Source of the DNA: Caldifarciminota bacterium
Lineage (GTDB): Bacteria > Hydrothermota > E44-bin80
DNA: 16,014 nucleotides
NCBI GenBank assembly: GCA_023127905.1
Contig: JAGMEZ010000565.1
Span: forward strand, 1-16,014
Reading direction: 5' to 3'
The first letter of the stretch is position 1, and each line of letters begins with the position of its first letter. The notes beneath the pieces were generated by a model. It searched no databases and was not told where the DNA came from. It saw only the letters and a list, made by a program, of their open reading frames with translations. Below, piece by piece: positions 4,887 through 13,808 of this stretch. A program made the translations under genes and the position numbers.

Positions 4887-7721
4887 CTATTCCCAATCAC
4901 CGAAAAGAACAAATGGTGCCCAGAAGCGTGGTGATGGATAATCTGATTCCTTTATCATATATCGCTGAGCTTCGCAGATAGATTTCGCCTTATCACCTTT
5001 TTTCATTTCTTTATAAAACCGCTCCATCAGGAGGACAGCTGGAGCATCTCCCACATGCCAGAGTGATGCGATAATAGAAGGTGTTCCAGCAAAAATAAAT
5101 GCCCTGGTTAAACCAACAAGATCGTCCCCTGAAGAGAACTCCTTTCCAGGAATATAACTTCCAATTTTCCCCGTTTCGCAGGCACTTAAAGTAACAAGAT
5201 AACAGGAAAGGTCAAGTCCAAATATCTCGCTGACTGTCAGGCTCCCATCATCATTCTTAGATGAGGATAAAAGAATCCTTGATAGAAGGGGATTTTCTCT
5301 GTTCAGCTCACCATGTGTTGCCAAATGGATAATATCATATTTACGAGCAACCTCTTTTAATTTACTCTCAGTTGCTTCCACGTCTGTATATACCTTTATT
5401 CCAGGAAGAAGTCTTTGAGAACGCAACTTTTCTACTTCTTCAATCGTTCCATCCAGATTCCCCCAACCAGGATAATCAGAAAAATCTGATTTGGCAAATA
5501 GGAGGGATCTCTTTTTCCTTCTCTTATTCTTATCATGCGCAATTTTCAGAATGGATGATGATGGCGAATAGAAAAGGTCATACTGTTCAATAAAAAAGGT
5601 TTGCGGATCCTTATTAATAAGCAATGCATTAAAAGGAAGATGGTGAAGCACCCCATGTGGCACAATACAAACCCTCTCCTTACCCTTTAATTCTTCTTCC
5701 ACAACCATTATAAGTTTTTCATACAACTTGTACGCAAGTGATTCCCATCCTTCAAGACTATAAATATATTTTCTGAGCCAATCAACGTCTTCATATAACT
5801 CTTCTGGTGAATAGTCGAGTTTCTGCGCGCTCACATTCCTCTCATCAATTGCAAAAAGAAATACACCTTTATGACAGAGAAAGTATTCGAGAATAATTGT
5901 CTTATTATCCAACATCCTCTGCAAACCTTTGAGATCAATCGGTTCAACTACCTTCAGCGAATGGTACTCGGAATACTTATTCTTCAGTTCTTTAAGAATA
6001 CGCTGGTGTTCAACAAATGCTTCCATTTTCTGTTCCTGGTCTGTAAGTAGTTCAACCTTTCGAGAAAAAACCTTTTCTTCCTGTATTAGATCCCTAACGT
6101 CGTCTGGTAATTTTTTTATTTTTATTGTTTTTTGTCCTATTATATCAAGAAGCGCTCGTGCCTTCGCCCTCTCGATATATAAAAATGCCTCCTCAATCCT
6201 CCCATTTTCAAGAAGAATTTCAATCAATTCTTCATAAATTCTAATTTTATCCTCAATGAAAGAGGATTTAAATTCCTGAGTTACAAGCTCTCCCCGTATG
6301 TTCTCAACAATACTTATTGCCTTTTCTAAAACCTCGACACTTTCCTGTATTTTATCTGCATTTCTATATGCAATACCAAGACTCGCAAGGGATGTCGCCT
6401 TGAGTTCTGGAAGATTGAGTTCGCCTATTAAGGAGATTGCTTTTTCATAACTGCGTATCGCCTCTGTATACTCCTTCTCTATCATATAAATGTTGCCGAC
6501 ATTACTGTATGCCTTTGCCTGACCGATAGTATTTTTCAATTCACTATATACCTTGAGCGCCTCATTGTATAGAGAAAGTGCTTCATCAATTTTCCCCAGT
6601 CTCTGATATACCAGCCCCTTATTGTTTAATCCATTTGCTTCTTCAACCTCTTTGTTCTTCCTTTTGAAGATCTCTATGCTCTTCTCAAAATAAGTTAAAG
6701 CAGAATCACTGTATTCTTTCTTATTTTCGCTCAACTCGAAGTAAGAATTCCCAATATTTTCCATTGCAATCGCTATACCAACGGTATCTTTTCTAATTTC
6801 GTATAATTCTTTGATTTCCTTCAGATAATCAAGTGCTTTATTATATTTTCCGATTTCTTGATAAACAAGGGCTAAGGTATTCAGTATCTCTGCTTCCCCC
6901 TTGAACAATCCTCCTTCCCGAAGGTTCTTAAAATGCTTCAATGCTTTATCGAGTAAAAGAATTGCTTCTCCATAATGCCCCTGTTTTCTCTCAACAGCAC
7001 CTAATTTCCCGAGATTATCCGCCACACCCTTTCTGTTTCCCATTACCTCAAAGATCTCTTTTGAGGTTTCATAATGCTTTTTTGCGCTATCATACTCGCT
7101 CATTCTGTGATATATATTTCCAATATTATGGAGAACATCTGCTTCTCCCCTTAGATATTCAATCTCTCTCGCCAACTCATATGCCTTCCCATAGTAAAAA
7201 ACTGCAGAATCCAAATCTATACTAACTTCAAACAGGTGTCCTATATTCCCAAGCAGTGCTACTTCATCCTTTCTATCTTCAATCTCGTTATAGCCCGATG
7301 CTTTCAATATAATCAATGATTTCCTGTAGTAACTCATTGCTTCAACATATAAATTTTCCTCCTCAGAGACTATCCCGAGATTATTGAAAATTTTTACCTC
7401 TCCTCTTTTATCACCAACTTCCTTAAATATATTAAGAGCATCTTTGTAGTATACCTTTGCTTTCTTCAAATCACCACACAATAGCTCTATATTCCCAAGA
7501 CCTTTCAGCGCACAAGCCTTCAATTCCTTCAGATTTTCAACCTCAGCATCCTTAAGAATCTTTGTGTATAAATGGAAAGATTCCTCGAATTGTTCTATCT
7601 CAAGGAGTGAATCTGCCATATTAAGGTTCTTTTCAATTTCAGGATGGGATACAACCTGTCCTAAAAGAGATAATGAATGAAAAAAAATTAGTACGAAGAT
7701 AAGAAAAAAGCGGTTCGACAT
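4887..7721 (-). CDS. Exported TPR-CHAT cysteine protease (944 aa)
   Basis: CHAT domains are caspase/separase-like (clan CD) cysteine peptidases, usually fused to TPRs that sense or bind partners. Residues 1-22 are a signal peptide (MSNRFFLIFVLIFF, ending LLGQ), so the protein acts outside the cytoplasm. About ten kinesin-light-chain-type TPRs of roughly 40 residues cover 45-500 (repeated LxNIGxxY and ALxYYxKAL patterns). The usual CHAT linker (YIERAKARALLDIIG) and a charged coiled coil follow. The CHAT domain is about 605-944, with IVPHGVLHHLPF at 686, HLATHG giving catalytic His803 and LSACETG giving Cys848. Both catalytic residues are intact, so activity is plausible. The start overlaps the FecR gene's stop by one base (TAATG), indicating translational coupling. 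Substrate unknown. Confidence 0.9.
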   Translation of the reverse strand: MSNRFFLIFVLIFFHSLSLLGQVVSHPEIEKNLNMADSLLEIEQFEESFHLYTKILKDAEVENLKELKACALKGLGNIELLCGDLKKAKVYYKDALNIFKEVGDKRGEVKIFNNLGIVSEEENLYVEAMSYYRKSLIILKASGYNEIEDRKDEVALLGNIGHLFEVSIDLDSAVFYYGKAYELAREIEYLRGEADVLHNIGNIYHRMSEYDSAKKHYETSKEIFEVMGNRKGVADNLGKLGAVERKQGHYGEAILLLDKALKHFKNLREGGLFKGEAEILNTLALVYQEIGKYNKALDYLKEIKELYEIRKDTVGIAIAMENIGNSYFELSENKKEYSDSALTYFEKSIEIFKRKNKEVEEANGLNNKGLVYQRLGKIDEALSLYNEALKVYSELKNTIGQAKAYSNVGNIYMIEKEYTEAIRSYEKAISLIGELNLPELKATSLASLGIAYRNADKIQESVEVLEKAISIVENIRGELVTQEFKSSFIEDKIRIYEELIEILLENGRIEEAFLYIERAKARALLDIIGQKTIKIKKLPDDVRDLIQEEKVFSRKVELLTDQEQKMEAFVEHQRILKELKNKYSEYHSLKVVEPIDLKGLQRMLDNKTIILEYFLCHKGVFLFAIDERNVSAQKLDYSPEELYEDVDWLRKYIYSLEGWESLAYKLYEKLIMVVEEELKGKERVCIVPHGVLHHLPFNALLINKDPQTFFIEQYDLFYSPSSSILKIAHDKNKRRKKRSLLFAKSDFSDYPGWGNLDGTIEEVEKLRSQRLLPGIKVYTDVEATESKLKEVARKYDIIHLATHGELNRENPLLSRILLSSSKNDDGSLTVSEIFGLDLSCYLVTLSACETGKIGSYIPGKEFSSGDDLVGLTRAFIFAGTPSIIASLWHVGDAPAVLLMERFYKEMKKGDKAKSICEAQRYMIKESDYPSPRFWAPFVLFGDWE

Positions 7722-8674
7722 TAATTACCTTTTGTCAATTCCTCGTATTTATCAAGTTCCCGATTACTCATCTTTTTTAGTCCAAAATCGCTGTAAACCT
7801 CACTTAAAGAACGATGGAATTCAGGTATATCTGGAGCAAGGGCTATCAATCTATCCAACTCTGCTATCGCAAGACCAAAAAGCCTATTTTCTTTATAAAG
7901 TTCACTCAGGAGAAGGTGGGTTGTGATCTCATCGGGAGAGTTTTCACATATAGCTATCTTTTCATTTTCCACTATCTGAGCTTTCGCCTCGGATAACACC
8001 TTAAAGCGAACAATTCTCGACGCTAATACCTTCTCTTCTTTTTGCGCTTCTACCTTCATAACATATGATTTTTCACGCTCTAAAGATTGCCAGTCTACCG
8101 GGTACTCAATCGCAGTATCGCTGAGTGTTATAGTCCCCACAGCCACCGCCATCCTCTGTATTTTTAAACTGTATTCTTTTGTCTCGCTTACAGACGTCCA
8201 TATAAGCTGTGGTTTATCCTCAAGAATTACTGAATTTCCCGGAGAAAGAATAAATATTCCTGTTGTGTCAGGTGCTCTCACACCTTTTCTCCCCCCCAGC
8301 CTTTCTGACGCTGCTTTGAATGCGAAAAGTGGCTTGAAGTCCTCTGTTCTCTTCTCTTCGATGGCTTTATCCTTTGCTTCTTCACTTTCTACCTCCAGCC
8401 TTCCAGTCTCAATTACAATGGAAGATGACGCTCCTATCGATCTAAATTTTCCTGATGTATAAAGAATTACCAATTTCCCATCACCACCTATCTCAATCTT
8501 ATCCCCTGAGTACAGTTGAACCATTGCATCGGTCGGAAGATCTTCACCATCCCTTTCTATGTGAACAGACCCGGAAAAAGACGTAATAATTGCCACGGCT
8601 TCCTTTTCTTCCTCAGCAAAAAAGGGACTTAATAAAATTAAAAAGATTAAGCAAATAAGATATAATCCCTTCAT
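7721..8674 (-). CDS. Exported FecR-domain protein with TPR-like C-terminus
   Basis: The 317-residue product has a signal peptide (1-20, MKGLYLICLIFLILLSPFFA), then a FecR-type beta domain at about 27-95 (SFSGSVHIERDGEDL, LYSGDKIEIGGDGKLVI). A conserved-looking RKGVRAPDT turn at 129-137 leads into a beta-sandwich region (about 145-228) of fibronectin/DUF928-like pattern ending VRFKVLSEA. The last 70 residues hold a TPR pair (THLLLSELYKENRLFGLAIAELDRLI). FecR domains outside iron transport are common in periplasmic or surface scaffolds, and FecR plus CHAT-TPR neighbours recur in other bacteria, notably cyanobacteria. Here it is coupled to the following CHAT gene by a TAATG overlap, so it is probably a partner or sensor for that protease. 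AAGGAG and GAGAGGAA precede the ATG. It lacks the FecR inner-membrane helix, so a role as a sigma-factor regulator is unlikely. Confidence 0.85.
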   Translation of the reverse strand: MKGLYLICLIFLILLSPFFAEEEKEAVAIITSFSGSVHIERDGEDLPTDAMVQLYSGDKIEIGGDGKLVILYTSGKFRSIGASSSIVIETGRLEVESEEAKDKAIEEKRTEDFKPLFAFKAASERLGGRKGVRAPDTTGIFILSPGNSVILEDKPQLIWTSVSETKEYSLKIQRMAVAVGTITLSDTAIEYPVDWQSLEREKSYVMKVEAQKEEKVLASRIVRFKVLSEAKAQIVENEKIAICENSPDEITTHLLLSELYKENRLFGLAIAELDRLIALAPDIPEFHRSLSEVYSDFGLKKMSNRELDKYEELTKGN

Positions 8675-8695
8675 TTCCTCTCACTCCTTATGTTA

Positions 8696-8724
8696 TATAT
8701 ACAACAAAAAAATATGCCTGTCAA
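8696..8724 (-). promoter_or_regulatory. Putative internal promoter before the FecR-CHAT pair
   Basis: In the 87-nt gap between the large CHAT gene and the FecR gene, the minus strand has TTGACA (8724-8719), a 17-nt T-rich spacer and TATATA (8701-8696). The predicted start lies only about 15 nt before the FecR ATG, leaving just enough leader for AAGGAG. It would let FecR and the second CHAT protein be expressed apart from the upstream genes. The -10 is two bases off consensus and the region is AT-rich, so this is moderate evidence. Confidence 0.5.
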
Positions 8725-8761
8725 TAATATTTTCCTTAAAACCAAACCTGGAAAATATAAA

Positions 8762-11700
8762 CTACCTCCAGTTTCCAATCAGGATAAAAGGAGCCCAAAA
8801 ATAAGGATGTGAAAAATTTTCGCTCTTCAGCAAATCAAGCTGAGCAGATCTTAGTGCATCCAGTTTATTTTCATCCCGGTTTTTTAGTTCATGATAAAAA
8901 TTTACAACAAGCTTGCTTGTTGAAACATCATTTACCTCCCACAGCGTTGCGATGAGGGTAGGTGGTCCTGCCATTGCAAACGCCTCAGCAAGAGAAATTA
9001 ACTCAGATCCACTCCCTCCCTTACCCTCTTCAGTTGCTGTCTGGCACGCTGAGAGAAACACAAGGTCGGTTCTATCTCTGAGGGCAGTATATCCAGCCAC
9101 TTCAAGTAGCGTCAATTTCTGTTCGTTCTCCGTATCGCCTGCAAATAGAAGGTATGATTCGAGTGGGTTATTCAGGATTGTACCGTGTGTTGCAAGATGT
9201 ACAATATCATAATCCTTTGCATGTGTAAGAAATTTCTCTTTGGTTGCCTCACTGAGCGTCCAGATGAGAGCATTCTGCTTAAATATCTCATTTCTCAGTA
9301 ACTCCACTTCTTCTGAAGCAGATGGAAGACTCCCATCAGGATTACCCATACCTATCAGTTTATCAATACTTTTATCCTCTTCTCTCAAAAGGTCAGCAAA
9401 GGTTGCAGATGTTGTATATGAAACTTTCTTCAAGTTGAGAAAATATTCTTTCTTTCCCTTTTTCTCACATACAAGGGCATGGAAAGGGAGATAGTAGAGA
9501 GAGCCAAAAGGGACAATGACTATATTTTCAAATTTTTCCATCTCATCCTCTACCGGTCTCAGGAGATATTCATAGAGTTTCAATGCAGGCTCATTTAATT
9601 CCTCATCCACATTGGATAATGGATCCTTAACCACTCCAAGGTAGTATTCCACGAGACCGTTTATCTCAGACTCCGCTACATCTACTGATTTTGCAACGAA
9701 GTGGTTCTTTCCAATGCAAAAAATGTAAAGCTTATCAGATGAGATGAAATACTCGAGAAGCAGGATATTACCAGGAATATCGTTTTGAACATCCCCGAGG
9801 GTCGCAGGTTTTATGGTGAGAGCATCAAACATATTCGGGTTCTGAAATTTCAGTCTCATCATCCATTGATTGAACTCTCCCTCGGTATTTGCCAGCGTTT
9901 TACTTAATGTCATAATTTTAGTCTCGTCCTGTTCTTCAACAGGTTTTTTCTTCTCCTCTAAAAGCTGTTTCTCCAGCGCTTCTTTCTTTTTTTCAATCTT
10001 ATCAACTTCCTCAAGCGTCAACTTCAGTTCCTTATCTTCTGTCTTGGGTTTTATATCACCAAAGGCATCCTTTATTATCTTCGATTTGCTTTCCTCTATG
10101 TACTTGAAAGCCTCATCTGGTTTTCCCATCCTTATGAGTATATCGATTAACCTTTTGTATACCTCAATCTGTTTCTCCATTTCCGCGAATCCCTTTCTCA
10201 ATTTCTCACTCTTTATCTTCTTCTTTATTCCAGAAAGGGTCCCTGCCGACCTCTTGTAATACTCTACTGCCTTCTCAAAGTTGTCCATTTCTTCGTATAC
10301 CTTTCCAGCATTAAGTTCATACCGCCATTTCTCTGTCTTCACTCCTATTGCTTCTGCGATCTCTATTGCTTGAAGGTGGCATTTAAGCGCTTCCGTATAT
10401 CTCTTGAGCTCTTGATAAGTTTCCCCCATTTCATCAAGACCTTGCATTTCTGTATAGCTTGAGTTTACACTTCTCACAAGTCGCAATCCTTTTTCGTGGT
10501 ACGCAAGTGCTTCGGTATGCTTTCCCTGCCTTGAATACGCTACTCCTATATTAGAAATTGCACAACCTTCCCCCACTGTGTACTCGATTAATCGGGAGAG
10601 ATTACGGCATTTAATAAAGTACTCGAGAGCCTTTTCATATTCGCCTGTAATTTCGAGGTAAACAAGTCCAAGACTATTAAGGGCATTCGACCTATCTGTT
10701 TTACTACCTAACGCTGTGGCTGCATCGAGAAAATATTGACGATATTTTACAGCATTCAACGAATCACCCAACTCACTGTATATACTTCCAATACCACTGT
10801 ATGCATACATTTCTGTCCACCTCTGGTTCTTATCCTGTGCCACCTTTAGAGCTTTCATCTGGTATTCAAGAGCCATTGAATAGTCACCCTCATTTTCATA
10901 TGCCCATCCTATATCACTCAAAGCAGAACAGATACCGGGGAAATTCATTGTTTTCTCATGTATGCTGAGCGCCTTTTTGTAGCTACTTATCATCTCATCA
11001 AATTCCCCCAAACTACCTACAAGAAAGCCGATTGAGGAAAGCGTCCATGCTTCGTTTATAAGGTCATTATTATTATGATAGAGTATCTGCGCTTCCTTCT
11101 TATATTCGAGTGCAGTTGGATACTCTCCTATACTTTTATAATAATCACCAATGGCAGCAAGGTATTTTGCCTTTTTCACCTCATCAAAGAGTTCATCTGC
11201 TATAATTCCCGTCTTCTCATAGTACTTGAGTGCCTTTTTGTGCTGATGCAATCCGGCATAACACCATCCAATCCTTAACAATGACCACATCTCTCCAGAT
11301 TTATCACCTATCGACCTGTAAAGTTTTAGAGCCTTCTCTGCATATTCTATACCTTTCTCGTACTCAGCCCTACTATAGTAGGTTCCTGCATTATCGTATA
11401 GTTTATCTGCTTCGTTCCCCTGTCTTGCCTTGGTCACATTCAGATAGACCAGTTCGGTATCAGCTCCCATCTGTTGTGCAAGCCCAAAATCAGCAAGCGC
11501 ATCATTGAAATATTCCCAGTACAGGTCGCTCTCTCCTAATTTCAGGTATCCATCAGTATCTTTGGGGTTTAGTGAGATTGCCTTTTTCCCTTCATTGTAC
11601 AGTAACCATGCCTTCAAGTTTGGTATAGGTTGAAGCGAGTAAGCCTTCTCGAGATAGGGTTTCCCCTCATCAAATTCTCCTAATTCAGTATATGAATAAC

Positions 11701-13789
11701 CAAGATACGATAGAGCCGTAACATCATTATTCCTTTCTGCAATTACCTTCTTCAATTCCTCAATACACCGTTCATACTCACCTATATGCCAGTGAGCACG
11801 TGCAAGTCTCAGTCGTGAATTAATATCACCAGGATTATCCTCTAATTTTTGGATGGTCTCGAGTATACACTCAACGTTAACAAGGTCATTCCGTGCATCC
11901 CAGAAATCATTGTCTATTTCTATAGCTCTCTCGAAGTATTGTTTTGCTTTTTCATAGTTTCCTTTCTTTACGTAAGCCAGAGCAAGGTTGTAATTAGGCC
12001 ACTTATATTCTGTGTCTAACTCAGTTGCTTTCAGAAAATAAGCTATCTGCTTATCTATAATGCCCATCTTCTGATAGGCTAAACCAAGAATATTATACCC
12101 CCATGCAACACTCGGACTAACCTTAATCCCTTTTTCAGCCCATTCCACAGCTCTCTGATAATCCTTCTTCCCTTTATAACAATTACTAATACTTATGTAT
12201 GGGTCATACTCTTTGGGGTCAATTTCAAGAATACGTTTATACACTACAATCGCACTGTCATAGAATGCATGATCGAACATGTAGTCTGCCATATCATCCA
12301 GATTAGCTTTGACGCATTCTATATCATCTATCTTCTCACAGATACTAATCGCATTTTCCCACCGGTATTTTGCATAATCAAAATCACCTTTTCCCCAGTT
12401 CTCCCACGCCCATTCCTGTTCCTGAAGTGCCTTCTTTCTCTTTGTTGTTTTGTCTATAAGTCGACGTGCTTTCTTTGAATCTGGATCAAGTTCAAGTGCC
12501 CTCTTATATTCAGTTATTGCAGCGTCGAAGTTTTCTTCTTCATACTTTATGTTTCCGGTCATTATGTATGACTCTGCGCCCCCCCCTACAATATACTGTT
12601 TCTCTCGCGCTGAAGCGTATCTGAGCCACTTCTTTATGTTCTCATCCTTCGGTCTTATTTTCGCAAGGGATTCGAATATTTCTCGCGCCTTTGAATACAT
12701 CGACTTACCAGTATAGGAATAACCAATGTATGTATTGACCGCAACACTATCATATCCCAGCTCTTTTGCCCGATAAAACTGCTCAAGGGCTTCATCGTAT
12801 TTATAAAGCTCATAGTATTCCCTCCCAAGCTCATATCTAACCATAACATCATTCGGGTCATCTTCCAGCATCTTGATATGCTTGAGCACCTTCTCCGTAA
12901 ATCTTAATCTCTCTTCAGCATAGAAATAATCAGGGAATGTAGCGAGTGCCTTCTTGAAGGATTCAATAGCATCCTGGTACTTCCCTTCGGCAACGAACAT
13001 GTCGCCTTCATCAGCATGCGGTGCTGCTTCTTCTTTTTTCCTCTCATGTTCTGCTGTAGGTGTCTCACCGGACATCCACGTTGCATATGTCGAAATGAAC
13101 TCCCAGTAATAGTTAATATATCTTGCAGGAAAGTACCTTACGTATTCTAAGTAAAGTTTTACATCTTCCTTTCTGGTTTTTTCAAAGGCTTCCCCCCAAC
13201 TCATACCATCAAATATCCCTCCCTTTATTATCCTTCCTCCACCACCCAATTCTGCAACATCAGCATGCTTGTGTACCTCTTCGACCAAAACATCAATGAT
13301 ACTGTCAATTTTTTCCTGGGATGGGTTCCTGATGAGCTCTTTCAATTCAAATATAGGCAACTTAAATTCGTAGTCAATGAATCCTATATCCCATGCTGCA
13401 ATCATACCAATATCCGTTCCTAAAACGAATACAGGAATTTCAGCGTTCAATCCACAGTAATCTCCGAACTTTACAACACCGTCAATATCCTGCAGTGTAA
13501 TGAATACACTATCCGGAGTTAGCTTCTTAATTTTACCATTTGCAAGCTGAATATCCCACTCTATTTCTGCACCACCATCACCCCTGTTGGGAAGAAAAAA
13601 GCAGAGGTGATCAACAATAAGATTATCATTCTCTCCCCTGTTGACAACAACAGTTTTCCCATCATCTAATACAGAGGTAACATGCCCGACTATCTGCTCT
13701 ACTTTTGTTTCATGTGCGGATATGATTGAATTAACAGAAAGTACTGTAAATAAACCAAGAATACACAGACTCTTTCTAAATAATTCCAT
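8762..13789 (-). CDS. Giant exported TPR-CHAT cysteine protease (1675 aa)
   Basis: The first 25 residues are a signal peptide (MELFRKSLCILGLF, ending SIISA). Residues 28-250 are a unique N-terminal region: a beta-rich part (VGHVTSVLDDGKTVVVNRG, to about 125), then a helical part with no family I recognise. TPRs of two kinds follow. Classical 34-residue repeats occupy about 255-800, with a similar block appearing twice (LEDDPND at 308, LEDNPGD at 649). Kinesin-light-chain-type repeats occupy about 805-1190. A linker (YIEESKSKIIKDAFG), a charged coiled coil (about 1250-1310) and the CHAT domain (about 1320-1675) complete it; HLATHG gives His1535 and LSACQTA gives Cys1582, both intact. GAGGAG precedes the ATG. 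It starts 19 nt after the deiminase gene and is almost certainly cotranscribed with it. It likely acts in the periplasm or at the surface; substrate unknown. Confidence 0.9.
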   Translation of the reverse strand: MELFRKSLCILGLFTVLSVNSIISAHETKVEQIVGHVTSVLDDGKTVVVNRGENDNLIVDHLCFFLPNRGDGGAEIEWDIQLANGKIKKLTPDSVFITLQDIDGVVKFGDYCGLNAEIPVFVLGTDIGMIAAWDIGFIDYEFKLPIFELKELIRNPSQEKIDSIIDVLVEEVHKHADVAELGGGGRIIKGGIFDGMSWGEAFEKTRKEDVKLYLEYVRYFPARYINYYWEFISTYATWMSGETPTAEHERKKEEAAPHADEGDMFVAEGKYQDAIESFKKALATFPDYFYAEERLRFTEKVLKHIKMLEDDPNDVMVRYELGREYYELYKYDEALEQFYRAKELGYDSVAVNTYIGYSYTGKSMYSKAREIFESLAKIRPKDENIKKWLRYASAREKQYIVGGGAESYIMTGNIKYEEENFDAAITEYKRALELDPDSKKARRLIDKTTKRKKALQEQEWAWENWGKGDFDYAKYRWENAISICEKIDDIECVKANLDDMADYMFDHAFYDSAIVVYKRILEIDPKEYDPYISISNCYKGKKDYQRAVEWAEKGIKVSPSVAWGYNILGLAYQKMGIIDKQIAYFLKATELDTEYKWPNYNLALAYVKKGNYEKAKQYFERAIEIDNDFWDARNDLVNVECILETIQKLEDNPGDINSRLRLARAHWHIGEYERCIEELKKVIAERNNDVTALSYLGYSYTELGEFDEGKPYLEKAYSLQPIPNLKAWLLYNEGKKAISLNPKDTDGYLKLGESDLYWEYFNDALADFGLAQQMGADTELVYLNVTKARQGNEADKLYDNAGTYYSRAEYEKGIEYAEKALKLYRSIGDKSGEMWSLLRIGWCYAGLHQHKKALKYYEKTGIIADELFDEVKKAKYLAAIGDYYKSIGEYPTALEYKKEAQILYHNNNDLINEAWTLSSIGFLVGSLGEFDEMISSYKKALSIHEKTMNFPGICSALSDIGWAYENEGDYSMALEYQMKALKVAQDKNQRWTEMYAYSGIGSIYSELGDSLNAVKYRQYFLDAATALGSKTDRSNALNSLGLVYLEITGEYEKALEYFIKCRNLSRLIEYTVGEGCAISNIGVAYSRQGKHTEALAYHEKGLRLVRSVNSSYTEMQGLDEMGETYQELKRYTEALKCHLQAIEIAEAIGVKTEKWRYELNAGKVYEEMDNFEKAVEYYKRSAGTLSGIKKKIKSEKLRKGFAEMEKQIEVYKRLIDILIRMGKPDEAFKYIEESKSKIIKDAFGDIKPKTEDKELKLTLEEVDKIEKKKEALEKQLLEEKKKPVEEQDETKIMTLSKTLANTEGEFNQWMMRLKFQNPNMFDALTIKPATLGDVQNDIPGNILLLEYFISSDKLYIFCIGKNHFVAKSVDVAESEINGLVEYYLGVVKDPLSNVDEELNEPALKLYEYLLRPVEDEMEKFENIVIVPFGSLYYLPFHALVCEKKGKKEYFLNLKKVSYTTSATFADLLREEDKSIDKLIGMGNPDGSLPSASEEVELLRNEIFKQNALIWTLSEATKEKFLTHAKDYDIVHLATHGTILNNPLESYLLFAGDTENEQKLTLLEVAGYTALRDRTDLVFLSACQTATEEGKGGSGSELISLAEAFAMAGPPTLIATLWEVNDVSTSKLVVNFYHELKNRDENKLDALRSAQLDLLKSENFSHPYFWAPFILIGNWR

Positions 13790-13808
13790 TTTCAGCTCCT
13801 CTCTTATA

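Noticed and set aside
9870..10259. 129-codon plus-strand ORF with Ser/Phe-rich hydrophobic sequence
   Set aside because: Antisense of the Lys/Glu-rich coiled coil of the giant CHAT protein, which gives Phe/Ser-rich shadows by base complement.
4887..13789. CRISPR-associated CHAT (Csx29/craspase) or cytoplasmic gasdermin-protease system
   Set aside because: Both CHAT proteins begin with signal peptides and there is no Cas, gasdermin or nucleotide-signal gene; only the catalytic fold is shared.
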